From JBCCGG01 sp039029395 (GTDB taxonomy: Bacteria > Pseudomonadota > Alphaproteobacteria > Kiloniellales > JAKSDN01): 64,000 nt of DNA. Positions 33,748 to 41,829 of this stretch are shown here, in pieces. The stretch covers positions 62,001 to 126,000 of the forward strand of contig JBCCGG010000007.1 in the NCBI GenBank assembly GCA_039029395.1. The letters are read 5' to 3'. The notes under the pieces were generated by a model. That model saw only the letters and a list, made by a program, of their open reading frames with translations, searched no databases and was not told the DNA's origin. Positions within the stretch are counted from its first letter, which is position 1; every line of letters starts with the position of its first letter. The translations under genes were made by a program, and so were the position numbers.

Positions 33748-34493
33748 GCCGCCTTGTCCTCGGTGAGCCGGTGAAAGGCGTCGGCCAGATCGCTGGCGCC
33801 GGTCTGGGCGACCAAGGCGTCGCGTTCCCCGATGCCGCGCACCTGGCCCTTGTGCAGAACCACCACCTGGTTGCCCGGCGCCACCTCGTCGATCAAGTGG
33901 GTGGCCCAGAGCAGACCGAGGTCACCTACGCCCGCCAGCTGGCGCACGTGCTCCAAGATGTCCCGCCGGCTGCCAATGTCGAGACCCACGGTCGGTTCGT
34001 CGAGCAGCAGCAGCCGCGGCTGGTGCAGCAAGGCCCGGGCGATTTCGACCCGGCGCAACTGCCCGCCGGAAAGTTGGCGCACCTTGTCGCCGGCCCGTTC
34101 GCTGAGCCCCAGGCGGTTCAGCTCTTCCTCCAAGCGCTCCTTTGCCTTGCCGCTCGCTATGCCGTGCAGGGCGGCGTGGTAAAGCAGGTTCTGGCGCACG
34201 GTCAGGTCCAGATCCAATGTGCGCTGCTGAAACACCACGCCAATGCGCGCCAGCGCCTCGGAAGCCTGGTCGCGCACGTCGAAGCCATAAACGCGGATCG
34301 ACCCGCTGCGGTTGTTGTAGAGCCGCGTAATTAGGGAAAAAAGCGTCGTCTTGCCGGCACCGTTCTGGCCGAGCAGCACGGTGAAGCTGCCCGGCTGGAT
34401 GGTCAGCGAGACCTGGTCGAGCGCCCGGCGTTGACCGAAACTGTGGCTAACCCCTTCGACCTCCAGAGCCGCTTCCCGCTCGGGCAGTGTCAA
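33744..34493 (-). CDS. ABC transporter ATPase of the PQQ-alcohol/Lut-like transporter
   Basis: The 249-aa ATPase shows Walker A GQNGAGKTT, Q-loop VFQQRTLDLDLTV, signature LSGGQLRRVEIARAL, Walker B LLLLDEPTVGLD and the switch histidine in ATHLIDE. It pairs with the downstream ABC-2 permease, and with the beta-propeller and binding protein upstream in the same operon. Substrate candidates are discussed under the locus finding. Confidence 0.92.
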   Translation of the reverse strand: MTLPEREAALEVEGVSHSFGQRRALDQVSLTIQPGSFTVLLGQNGAGKTTLFSLITRLYNNRSGSIRVYGFDVRDQASEALARIGVVFQQRTLDLDLTVRQNLLYHAALHGIASGKAKERLEEELNRLGLSERAGDKVRQLSGGQLRRVEIARALLHQPRLLLLDEPTVGLDIGSRRDILEHVRQLAGVGDLGLLWATHLIDEVAPGNQVVVLHKGQVRGIGERDALVAQTGASDLADAFHRLTEDKAA

Positions 34494-34497
34494 ATCC

Positions 34498-35469
34498 CTA
34501 GTCCTTCGCGACCACTCCCCAGGGGAAGCGTCCGACGGGAATCGACTTGATGACCCGCAGCTTCTCTACGTCGATCACCGAAATGTCGTTCGAAACGCCA
34601 TTGGTGGTGAAAAGCAGGGATTCGTCCGGGCTGAAGGCAAGCTGCCAGACCCGCTGGCCGACCAGAAGGTACTTCTTGACCTCGAAGGTCTTGGCGTCGA
34701 CCACTGCGATACGGTTGGATGGCCCCAGAGCTACAAAGGCGAGCGTGCCGGCCTTGTTGACCCGTACACCGACCGGCTGGATCGCCTCGGGCCGCACGCC
34801 GGGGATCTCGAATTCGATCTTATGAATGATTTCGCGGGTGTCGCTGTCGATCACGCTGATCGTGCCGCCAATCTCGGACGTCACCCAAACTTGCTTGCCG
34901 TCGCTGGTGAACTCGGCGAAGCGGGGGCGGCTGTCGACCAGCACGTTAGAGGTGATCTCGTAGGTGTCGGTATCGATGAAATGGGCCATATTGGTGGTCT
35001 CGGATGTGTTAACCAGCACCTTGCCATCCGGGCTGAGGCCCATGCCTTCTGGCTCGACGCCGACCGGCACCTCGGCCAGGACCGAGCCCTTCTCCACATC
35101 GACCACGGTCACCAAGTTGTCGTCCTCGTTTGCGACGTACAGCGGGTTGCCCGAGGGATGCAGGATGAAGAGCTCCGGGTCAGGCCCGCTCGGCAGAGTG
35201 CCGATGATCTTCATAGTCGCCAGGTCGAGCACCTCCACGTGGTCGTCGTCGCTGGCGCAGATGTAGAGTAGAGAGCCGTCATGGCTTAGCGCGATGCCAC
35301 GTGGCCGCTGGCCGACCGGCACGGTCGCCGTGACCTCAAGGCTGTCTCCGTCGATGACGCTGATCGAATTGTCCTTCTCGTTCGACACGTAAACGGTCAG
35401 CGCCTGTGCCGGCGCAGCGGCCCAACCGAGACCGGCGACAAGGCCGATCGATAGCACCCAAGGTTTCAT
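34498..35469 (-). CDS. PQQ-associated YVTN-type beta-propeller protein
   Basis: The 323-aa secreted protein (signal LSIGLVAGLGWAAAPAQA) is built of six to seven YVTN blades (VYVSNEKDNSISVIDGDSLEV, LYVANEDDNLVTVVDVEKG, VWVTSEIGGTISVIDSDTRE, LFTTNGVSNDISVIDVEKL). It matches the beta-propeller family linked to PQQ-dependent catabolism. It sits 4 bp before the ATPase gene, so it is probably a periplasmic partner of the transporter. Confidence 0.9.
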   Translation of the reverse strand: MKPWVLSIGLVAGLGWAAAPAQALTVYVSNEKDNSISVIDGDSLEVTATVPVGQRPRGIALSHDGSLLYICASDDDHVEVLDLATMKIIGTLPSGPDPELFILHPSGNPLYVANEDDNLVTVVDVEKGSVLAEVPVGVEPEGMGLSPDGKVLVNTSETTNMAHFIDTDTYEITSNVLVDSRPRFAEFTSDGKQVWVTSEIGGTISVIDSDTREIIHKIEFEIPGVRPEAIQPVGVRVNKAGTLAFVALGPSNRIAVVDAKTFEVKKYLLVGQRVWQLAFSPDESLLFTTNGVSNDISVIDVEKLRVIKSIPVGRFPWGVVAKD

Positions 35470-35492
35470 CCTCCCAATCCTTCCCGTTGTTT

Positions 35493-36695
35493 TTAGCGAT
35501 AGTCGCGGCAGCGAGACTCCTGCTCGTCGTAGCCGAGCGTGTCGAGCAAGGAATGCTCATGCAAAAAGCCGTCCTGCGGCGATACGCTGACCAAGGCCTT
35601 GGGCGCCGCTAAGAGAATGGGCTGGCGCAGTTGGCCATTCCACGGCCGGATGGTCAGCTTCTGACCCTTGAAGCCAGCAAGCTCAAAGTCCGGACCTTTG
35701 AGATAGGCAACAATCTTGTCGAAATCGGTCGAGTTGGTGCGGGTCGCCGCCTCGCCGATCGCGCGGATCGGGCCCCAAACGTGATAGTCGAGCGGGGTCA
35801 TGCGCCGGCCGGTCATCTTTTCGAAGCGGCTCTGCAGCTGGGCCGCGCCCCACTGCTCGTGAGTCCGGTGCCAGGAGGTCGGGCTGAGGCCCTGGGTGCC
35901 CACGACGAGAATGGGCTGCCAGGTGCGATAGACCAGATACTCGCCGAACTCGCCAATTTCGTCGGCCACGAGGATCAGGTCCGCATCCACCCCTTGCGTG
36001 AAGGCCGGCACTTCAGCCTGGGCGGTGCGCCGCACGTCAGGCCCGTAGTCCCAGGTCTTTTCCTCGACGATCTTGCCGCCAAATCTTTTGGCCGAGCGCC
36101 GGATCGCCTCGGCGAAGAGCCGGTCGCTCTCCCGGCGGCCGACAACCACGAACCATTCGCGCCAGCGCTTTTTGATCAGATACTGCGCCAATCCATCGGA
36201 CAACATGGCGCGGCTCGGCATGAGATGCAGTACATTGGCCCGGCAGTCCTCGTTGCGCAGGCTGTCGTCGGGCGCGCCGGCGTTGAAGAGGAGAACATCC
36301 CGAGCCGAAGGCAGATCTGCAATCTGCAACAGGGTTTTGGCCGGCACGTTAAGGATCACGAAGCGGATACCCTGGGCGGCCAGGGCCTCGAAGGCGGCGA
36401 TCGGGTCGCCATCTGCCGCAACCGACTCCTCGACAAGCTCGAAATGCTGTTTGAGGAAACTGCCGGTAGTGTTGTTGTCCTTGATCGCCAGCACACCGCC
36501 TTGGCTGCCTTCGTCCTGGGGCGGCAGATCCAGGTTCGAGAGCTTCGGTGGGCGCTCGACCACTTGGGACAGGTAAGCGATCGTCACGTTCTTCACGTCC
36601 TGTGCCGCCACCAAGTGAGGCGCGGCCAAAACCGCCGCCGCGGCGGCAAGAATTCCCACCGCCTCGGTCAGGAATGTCAGTCGAAATCGGGTCAT
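35493..36695 (-). CDS. Periplasmic substrate-binding protein of the PQQ-alcohol/Lut-like ABC transporter
   Basis: The 400-aa exported protein (signal VGILAAAAAVLAAPHLVAA) has a branched-chain-amino-acid-receptor-like type I binding fold: VTIAYLSQVVERPP, GGVLAIKDNNTTGSFL, CRANVLHLMPSRAMLSDGLAQYL, WFVVVGRRESDRLFAEAIRRSA and DADLILVADEIGEFGEYLVYR. It is the first gene of the transporter operon, and a good promoter lies 30-60 bases upstream. The family is named for PQQ-dependent alcohol dehydrogenase systems. Confidence 0.9.
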   Translation of the reverse strand: MTRFRLTFLTEAVGILAAAAAVLAAPHLVAAQDVKNVTIAYLSQVVERPPKLSNLDLPPQDEGSQGGVLAIKDNNTTGSFLKQHFELVEESVAADGDPIAAFEALAAQGIRFVILNVPAKTLLQIADLPSARDVLLFNAGAPDDSLRNEDCRANVLHLMPSRAMLSDGLAQYLIKKRWREWFVVVGRRESDRLFAEAIRRSAKRFGGKIVEEKTWDYGPDVRRTAQAEVPAFTQGVDADLILVADEIGEFGEYLVYRTWQPILVVGTQGLSPTSWHRTHEQWGAAQLQSRFEKMTGRRMTPLDYHVWGPIRAIGEAATRTNSTDFDKIVAYLKGPDFELAGFKGQKLTIRPWNGQLRQPILLAAPKALVSVSPQDGFLHEHSLLDTLGYDEQESRCRDYR

Positions 36696-36724
36696 TTTTG
36701 CCCTTCATCCTTTGCCGAAGATGT

Positions 36725-36753
36725 ATTTTCGTGATCCCCCAAAGCCTTGTCAA
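36725..36753 (-). promoter_or_regulatory. Candidate promoter of the PQQ-type ABC transporter operon
   Basis: On the minus strand a perfect TTGACA (36748-36753), 17-base spacer and GAAAAT (36725-36730) precede the binding-protein ATG at 36695, giving a leader of about 23 nt that holds an AAGGATGAAGGG Shine-Dalgarno. Confidence 0.55.
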
Positions 36754-36881
36754 ACGCGCCGGGCCATTTCCGGCGTTGCAGGCACTCTCGGGTTCTCCTA
36801 GGCTTGAAGGAAAAGCGCGCGAAGGGCGGCTTTCGCCTCATTGTTCAGGCAGGTTTCCAGCGCGCCAGGGAGGAAAAAGCC

Positions 36882-37406
36882 ATGGGATTGATGCGGCTGC
36901 TCATGCCGCTGTTCGTAATCTTGGTGATCATTTCGTCAACCGTCGGCACCTTGGCCGCATCGGAGGCGACCCGGGTGGCGGTGTTCGATTTCGAGCTGAT
37001 CGATTCCAGTCTCGAAGGCGAGATCTACGGCAGCAAGCCCGAAGAGACCGAGCGCTTGGGCATGATTAGCGATCTTCTGCGCGAGAAGCTGCAAGCCTCG
37101 GGCCGCTACGAAGTGGTCGATACAACACCCGCGGAAGGTGCCATCGCGGACGCGGGCTACATCCACGGCTGCAACGGCTGCGATGCGAAAATCGCGCACG
37201 GTCTTGGCGCCGATCAAGCGATTTCCGGCACCGTGCAGAAGGTGAGCAACCTCATCCTCAACATTAACCTCTATGTGCGCGATGCCGCCAGCCGCCGGCT
37301 GATTTGGGCCTCCAGCGTCGACGTGCGCGGCAACACGGACACCTCCTGGTCGCGCGGCGTGTCCTACATTCTGCGCAACCGCCTGCTCAAAGGTCCCGCG
37401 CCATGA
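36882..37406 (+). CDS. Exported DUF3280/DUF2380-type protein
   Basis: The 174-aa protein has an N-terminal membrane/signal segment (MRLLMPLFVILVIISSTVGTLA) then RVAVFDFELIDSSLEGEIYG, GYIHGCNGCDAKIAHGLGADQAISGTVQKVSNLILNINLYV and WSRGVSYILRNRLL. The CNGC pair and the nucleoside-like fold opening AVFDFELIDSS are family traits; the function is unknown. A GGGAGGAAAAAGCC ribosome binding site is strong. It overlaps the next gene (ATGA) and may assist the ABC transporter that follows. Confidence 0.85.
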   Translation: MGLMRLLMPLFVILVIISSTVGTLAASEATRVAVFDFELIDSSLEGEIYGSKPEETERLGMISDLLREKLQASGRYEVVDTTPAEGAIADAGYIHGCNGCDAKIAHGLGADQAISGTVQKVSNLILNINLYVRDAASRRLIWASSVDVRGNTDTSWSRGVSYILRNRLLKGPAP

Positions 37407-38368
37407 GATTGGTTCTGGTTTTCTTGACTGTCCTCCTATGGGCGGCTCACGGTTCGACGGCCGAACCGATCAGGATCGGCGTGCTGCAGTTCGGAACCGT
37501 CAACTGGGAGCTTGACGTCATTAAGCGGCACGACCTGGCGCAAAAGCGCGGTCTGGAGATCGAGGTCGTCGGCCTGACCAACAAAACCGCCACCGCGGTC
37601 GCACTCCAGTCCGGTGACGTGGACATAATCGTCACCGACTGGATCTGGGTCTCGCGCCAACGCGCCGAGGGCGCGCCTTACAGCTTCGTGCCTTACTCCA
37701 CGGCCGCCGGCGCCATCATGGTGCCCGGCGCCTCCAAGGTGGCCGATATCGCCGGGCTCGCGGGAAAGCGCCTGGGTGTCGCGGGCGGTCCCTTGGACAA
37801 GGGTTGGCTCCTGCTCCAGGCTTTGGCCGCCCAAGACAGCGGGCTCGACTTCGCGGAAGAGGTCGAGGCCGTCTTTGGGGCAGCCCCCTTGCTCGCCCAG
37901 CAGGCGCTCGCCGGGCACCTGGACGGAGTCTTGAACTTTTGGCACTACGCCGCGCGCCTCGAGGCCGAGGGCATGCGCCGCCTGATCTCCGTGCAGGACA
38001 TGATGGCGCAGCTTGGCGTCGAGGTGCCGCTGCCCTTGATCGGTTATGTTTTCGACGAGAACTGGGCCGGTCAGCGCGAGGCAGATGCCTTGACGTTCTT
38101 TCAAGCCTCGCGCGAGGCGCGCCAGACCCTCGCCACATCCGACTCAGCGTGGCAAGCCCTGCGTCCCCTGATGAAGGCGCCGAACGAGGCCACTTTCTTG
38201 GCCCTGCGCGCCGGCTACCGGGACGGCATTCCGCGCCAATGGGGTCCGGCGGAGCAGGCGGCGGCCGAGCATCTCTTCGCGATCTTGGCCAAAATCGGCG
38301 GACGCGAGCTGGTCGGCCGTTCCGACCATCTGCAGGAAGGCACCTTCTGGCCGCCCTTTCAATTTTGA
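37403..38368 (+). CDS. NitT/TauT-type ABC transporter substrate-binding protein
   Basis: The 321-aa secreted protein (signal VLVFLTVLLWAAHGSTA) has the SsuA/TauA-like fold: IRIGVLQFGTVNWELDVIKRHDLAQKRGLEIEVV, ATAVALQSGDVDIIVTDWIWVSRQR, GKRLGVAGGPLDKGWLLLQALA and FGAAPLLAQQALAGHLDGVLNFWHYAARLEA. It heads a three-gene transporter unit. The substrate is not readable; the location next to the xox block suggests a C1-linked solute or cofactor precursor. Confidence 0.88.
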   Translation: MRLVLVFLTVLLWAAHGSTAEPIRIGVLQFGTVNWELDVIKRHDLAQKRGLEIEVVGLTNKTATAVALQSGDVDIIVTDWIWVSRQRAEGAPYSFVPYSTAAGAIMVPGASKVADIAGLAGKRLGVAGGPLDKGWLLLQALAAQDSGLDFAEEVEAVFGAAPLLAQQALAGHLDGVLNFWHYAARLEAEGMRRLISVQDMMAQLGVEVPLPLIGYVFDENWAGQREADALTFFQASREARQTLATSDSAWQALRPLMKAPNEATFLALRAGYRDGIPRQWGPAEQAAAEHLFAILAKIGGRELVGRSDHLQEGTFWPPFQF

Positions 38369-38380
38369 CTACGGGCGTTC

Positions 38381-39127
38381 ATGGCACATTCACGGGTCGT
38401 TTTGCAGAGCCTGTCCCTTCTCGCACTTTTGCTGATTTGGCAAACCGCCGCGAGTGCCCTTGAGAGCCGGGTGCTGCCGCCGCCCTTGACGGTGCTGGAG
38501 GTCCTCGTCGCCGGCTTCGAGAGCGGGCAAATTCCGAAGAACGTCGGGATCACCCTGGCCAGGGTCGCGGCCAGCTTCCTGCTCGCCATGGTGATCGGGA
38601 TCGCGATCGGCATCTTGATGGGCCGGCACACCACGGTCGACCGGCTGTTCGACGGCTGGCTGGTGCTGTTTCTCAACATTCCGGCGTTGGTCACCATGAT
38701 TCTCTGCTACGTCTGGTTCGGTTTGACCGAGGTGGCGGCGATCACGGCCGTCGCGATCAACAAGATTCCAAACGTCGTGGTCACTCTGCGCGAAGGCGCC
38801 CGAGCGCTCGACCGGGACCTGCTCGAGATGGCCCAAGTCTTCAAACTGCAGCGCTGGAGCGTGCTGCGGCACGTGGTGATGCCGCAGCTTCAGCCCTACA
38901 TCATGGGCACCGCCCGTTCGGGCCTGGCGCTAATCTGGAAGATCGTGCTGGTGGTCGAGCTGCTCGGCCGCAGCAACGGCGTCGGCTTCCAGCTCTACAG
39001 CTACTTTCAGCTGTTCGACGTGGCCGGCATCCTTGCCTACACACTCACTTTCGTGTTGGTCGTTCAGCTGATCGAGCTGGCTCTGCTCCAGCCGCTCGAA
39101 GCGCGTCTCAACAGGTGGCGCCGGTGA
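38381..39127 (+). CDS. NitT/TauT-type ABC transporter permease
   Basis: The 248-aa permease has about six membrane segments and the BPD coupling motif around EGARALDRDLLEMAQVFKLQRWSVLRHVVMPQLQPY. SRVLPPPLTVLEVLV at the N-terminus and FLNIPALVTMILCYVWFGLTEVAAI are typical of SsuC/TauC. It ends 4 bp into the ATPase gene. Confidence 0.9.
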   Translation: MAHSRVVLQSLSLLALLLIWQTAASALESRVLPPPLTVLEVLVAGFESGQIPKNVGITLARVAASFLLAMVIGIAIGILMGRHTTVDRLFDGWLVLFLNIPALVTMILCYVWFGLTEVAAITAVAINKIPNVVVTLREGARALDRDLLEMAQVFKLQRWSVLRHVVMPQLQPYIMGTARSGLALIWKIVLVVELLGRSNGVGFQLYSYFQLFDVAGILAYTLTFVLVVQLIELALLQPLEARLNRWRR

Positions 39128-39873
39128 GCGTGCTCGAGATCGAGATCCGCGATAAGCGCTTCCCGGCCGACGACGGCGCGGCGGGGCACCTGGCCCTCAA
39201 GAACTTGCTCCTTTCCGTCGCCCGGGGCGAGCTAGTCTGCCTGCTCGGGCCCTCGGGTTGCGGCAAGACCACCTTGCTCAACTGCATAGCCGGCCTGGAC
39301 CGAGACTTCGCGGGCACCATCGCCCTGCCCCACGCGCCCGATCAGCCCGACCCGGTGATCGGCTACGTCTTCCAAGAGCCGCGTCTGCTGCCTTGGCTGA
39401 GCGTACGCGCCAACATCGAGCTGGTGCTGAGCGAAGTCCAGCGCGGCTGCGGCATCGTCGAGGACATGCTGGCCGCGACCGGCCTTGAGGACTTCGCCGA
39501 GGCTTACCCTCAGAAGCTTTCGCTCGGCATGGAGCGGCGGGTGGCGCTCTGCCGCGCTTTCGCGGTCGCGCCGGATATCCTGCTGATGGATGAACCTTTT
39601 GTTTCCCTGGACGAACCGACCGCGCGGCGACTGAGGGCCTTGCTCGTAGCGATCTGGCAGCAGCGCCCGACCACCGTAGTTTTCGTTACGCACAATCTGC
39701 GCGAGGCGATCGAGCTGGCCGATCGGATCGTCGTACTTTCCCCGGCGCCCGGCACGGTCCGGCGCGAGATCGCTGTCAACTTGGCCCGGGGCCAGCGCGG
39801 CGACGAGCGGGCGATCGAGCGCTTCCGTCAAGAGCTGCTCGACGATCAGCCGGAGATCTTCCAAGATCTCTAG
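39124..39873 (+). CDS. NitT/TauT-type ABC transporter ATPase
   Basis: The 249-aa ATPase shows Walker A GPSGCGKTTLL, Q-loop VFQEPRLLPWLSV, Walker B ILLMDEPFVSLD and switch VTHNLREAIELAD. The signature motif is LSLGMERRVALCRA instead of LSGGQ, a divergence seen in some NitT/TauT ATPases. GTG at 39124 overlaps the permease stop as GTGA and is preferred over GTG at 39115. A CtrA-type box begins 20 bp after its stop. Confidence 0.9.
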   Translation: MSVLEIEIRDKRFPADDGAAGHLALKNLLLSVARGELVCLLGPSGCGKTTLLNCIAGLDRDFAGTIALPHAPDQPDPVIGYVFQEPRLLPWLSVRANIELVLSEVQRGCGIVEDMLAATGLEDFAEAYPQKLSLGMERRVALCRAFAVAPDILLMDEPFVSLDEPTARRLRALLVAIWQQRPTTVVFVTHNLREAIELADRIVVLSPAPGTVRREIAVNLARGQRGDERAIERFRQELLDDQPEIFQDL

Positions 39874-39892
39874 ATTCGTGCAATACTTGGCG

Positions 39893-39907
39893 TTAACCTT
39901 TTGTTAA
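39893..39907 (+). promoter_or_regulatory. CtrA-type full box (TTAA-N7-TTAA)
   Basis: TTAACCTTTTGTTAA is a perfect match to the TTAA-N7-TTAA consensus bound by the alphaproteobacterial cell-cycle regulator CtrA. The GTTAACC half-sites repeat at 11-bp spacing. No coding gene starts downstream on the plus strand; the only transcription unit it could serve is the small non-coding locus that follows. Confidence 0.6.
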
Positions 39908-39914
39908 CCATGTT

Positions 39915-40004
39915 CTCGTTAGGGTGTTTTCGTGCCCTTTTCTAGGGCCTCCTCCCTGTTCAACTTGTCCCCGTTGGGGCCCCAGCCGCAACGGGGTTTC
40001 TTTT
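39915..40004 (+). ncRNA. Candidate CtrA-controlled small RNA with anti-SD motif
   Basis: Between the CtrA box and the terminator at 39969-40004 lies about 60-90 nt with no credible gene. It contains AGGG-CCTCCT-CCCT (39944-39957), which exposes CCTCCTCCC (39948-39956), the anti-Shine-Dalgarno sequence used by several alphaproteobacterial sRNA families. The 5' end is uncertain. A 11-codon frame at 39910-39945 is too short to prefer a coding role. Confidence 0.5.
39969..40004 (+). terminator. Intrinsic terminator ending the small-RNA locus
   Basis: CCCCGTTG (39969-39976) pairs with CAACGGGG (39989-39996), 12-nt loop, followed by TTTCTTTT. The T-rich tail is only on the plus strand, so it ends transcripts coming from the ABC operon or the candidate sRNA, not the convergent cyclase gene. 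Confidence 0.8.
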
Positions 40005-40010
40005 CGGCGT

Positions 40011-41774
40011 TTAGTCGCTCAGCCCTGCCTTTCGAAGCCCGTCCAAGAGCCGGGAATTCTCATCTGCCGATTTGTAGATCCTAAGTTCGCCGCGCAGCAA
40101 ACTCGATGCGAAGTCCGGCGAGAAGGAAGCGAGGAATTCGGCGTGCCCCTCGGCTTCCTCTAGCGAGCCGGCTTGGGCGCAGCAGGCGATCATCAGCGTT
40201 CGCCGGATCGGTGCCCTTCCGTGCATCTGAATCGCCAATTCGGCCCACTTTCTGGTCTCGGCGTAGTCGCCCTCGGCGAAACAGGCCTGAGCTAAAGCCA
40301 GATAGGCGACGCACAGCCACAATTCGTTCTCCCGCGGGCTGAGCCGCAGGCCGAGTGCGGCGTGGGCCTTAGCCTCCTCGGTCAACCCACTGAGCGATTC
40401 ACACCAGGCCAGGGTGAAGATAGTGGTCACATGGTTCGGGTTGAGCTCGTAACCCCGGCGCAGATCCGCGACCGCCGCATCGTGGGCGCCGCGGTAGAAG
40501 TAGATCAAGCCACGCGCCGTGTAGGCGCGGGTGTCAGAGGAGTCCACTTCGAAGAGGCGCTCGGTCGCCTGCCAGGCCCGCTCGAGCACCAGCTCCGGCG
40601 AATCGCCCCAGCGCAAGAGGTACTGCTCGATCTGGGCGAAGGCGAGAATCCACAGCCCGTGTGCGCAGCGCGAATCTTGCGTCACGGCCTCGGTCGCCAA
40701 GTCGAGCGCCTCCTTGTGCAGCTCCGGGCGACCCATGCGAACGGCATCGTAGAAGCGCGCTTGGGCCTTCAAGGCGAGATCGTACGATTGAAATCTCGCG
40801 GCCTTGCCCGCCTGTGCACGGGCCATCTCGGCGATCTCGATCTGCGGCGCGATGGAGGCGACCACGTTGCCGGTGATCTCCTCCTGGAGCTCGAAGATGT
40901 CCTCCAGCTCCCGGTCGTACTTCTCCGCCCAAAGGTGACTGCCGCTCTCCCCGTCGATAAGCTGGGCGGTCAACCGGACCCGTTGGCCGGCCCGCCGGAT
41001 GCTGCCTTCCAAGAGGTAGTGGACGCCGAGCTCCCGGGCGATCTGGGTCAGCTCGACGGCTTTGCCCTTGTAAGAGAAGGTAGAATTGCGCGCGATCACG
41101 AAAAGACTGGAAAAGCGCGAAAGCTCGGTGATGATGTCCTCGGTGATGCCGTCGGAGAAGTAGTCCTGCTCCCCATCGGCTGACATGTTGTCAAACGGCA
41201 TGACCGCGATCGAGGGCTTGTCGGGCAGCGTCAGAGCCTTTTCGGCGGGCGCCGGCCGCGCGGCATCGCTCCAGTGAAACACCCTGATCGGTTTGGCGAT
41301 GTTCTTGAGGCTCTGCGAGCCGCCGTCCTGAAAGGCGGCGTCGAGCTTCGGCGCCGCGTGCTCGTGGGCGGTCGCGCTCAAGACGATGCCGCCGGGCGCA
41401 GCCAGCGCCTGAAGGCGGGCGGCCACATTGACCCCGTCGCCATAGAGGTCGCTGCCCTCGAAGATCACGTCACCCAGGTTGACCGCGATGCGTAGCTCGA
41501 TCCGCTTGTCCCGTAACGGCTCCTGGTTGCGCGCGGCGATCGCCCGCTGCACGGCGAGCGCGCAGTTCACCGCGTCGACCACGCTGGCGAACTCGACCAG
41601 CGCGCCATCGCCCATCAGCTTGACGATGCGCCCCCGGTGCTCGGCCACCTTGGGCGCGAAGAGCTCCTTGTGGAGCGCCTTGAGGGCGGTCAAGGTGCCG
41701 GCCTCGTCCTCGCCCATAAGGCGCGAGAAGCCGACCGCATCGGCGGCGAGAATGGCGGCCAGGCGACGCTCCAT
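40011..41774 (-). CDS. Class III adenylate/guanylate cyclase with TolB-like and TPR regions
   Basis: This 587-aa protein has a class III cyclase domain (RLAAILAADAVGFSRLMGEDE with the metal Asp, KLMGDGALVEFASVVDAVNCA, LYGDGVNVAARLQALA) over about residues 1-170, a TolB-like N-terminal region (PSIAVMPFDNMSADGEQDYFSDGITEDIITELSRF) at 185-300 and C-terminal TPR-like helices. It probably makes cAMP in the cytoplasm in response to an unknown signal. ATG at 41774 follows a GGGAGGAG site; a GTG one codon earlier is possible. A cNMP-domain enzyme is encoded 13 kb away (55091-56974). Confidence 0.9.
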   Translation of the reverse strand: MERRLAAILAADAVGFSRLMGEDEAGTLTALKALHKELFAPKVAEHRGRIVKLMGDGALVEFASVVDAVNCALAVQRAIAARNQEPLRDKRIELRIAVNLGDVIFEGSDLYGDGVNVAARLQALAAPGGIVLSATAHEHAAPKLDAAFQDGGSQSLKNIAKPIRVFHWSDAARPAPAEKALTLPDKPSIAVMPFDNMSADGEQDYFSDGITEDIITELSRFSSLFVIARNSTFSYKGKAVELTQIARELGVHYLLEGSIRRAGQRVRLTAQLIDGESGSHLWAEKYDRELEDIFELQEEITGNVVASIAPQIEIAEMARAQAGKAARFQSYDLALKAQARFYDAVRMGRPELHKEALDLATEAVTQDSRCAHGLWILAFAQIEQYLLRWGDSPELVLERAWQATERLFEVDSSDTRAYTARGLIYFYRGAHDAAVADLRRGYELNPNHVTTIFTLAWCESLSGLTEEAKAHAALGLRLSPRENELWLCVAYLALAQACFAEGDYAETRKWAELAIQMHGRAPIRRTLMIACCAQAGSLEEAEGHAEFLASFSPDFASSLLRGELRIYKSADENSRLLDGLRKAGLSD

Positions 41775-41829
41775 CACTCCTCCCTCCCGGCGGAGACTAG
41801 CCGAGGAAAAGGCTCGAATCCATGGGGCG

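Noticed and set aside
39910..39945. 11-codon ATG frame after the CtrA box
   Set aside because: Too short, without a Shine-Dalgarno, and the region is better explained as non-coding RNA.
40362..41183. 273-aa plus-strand frame opposite the adenylate cyclase
   Set aside because: Shadow frame in GC-rich DNA; the minus strand encodes a clear cyclase with conserved motifs.
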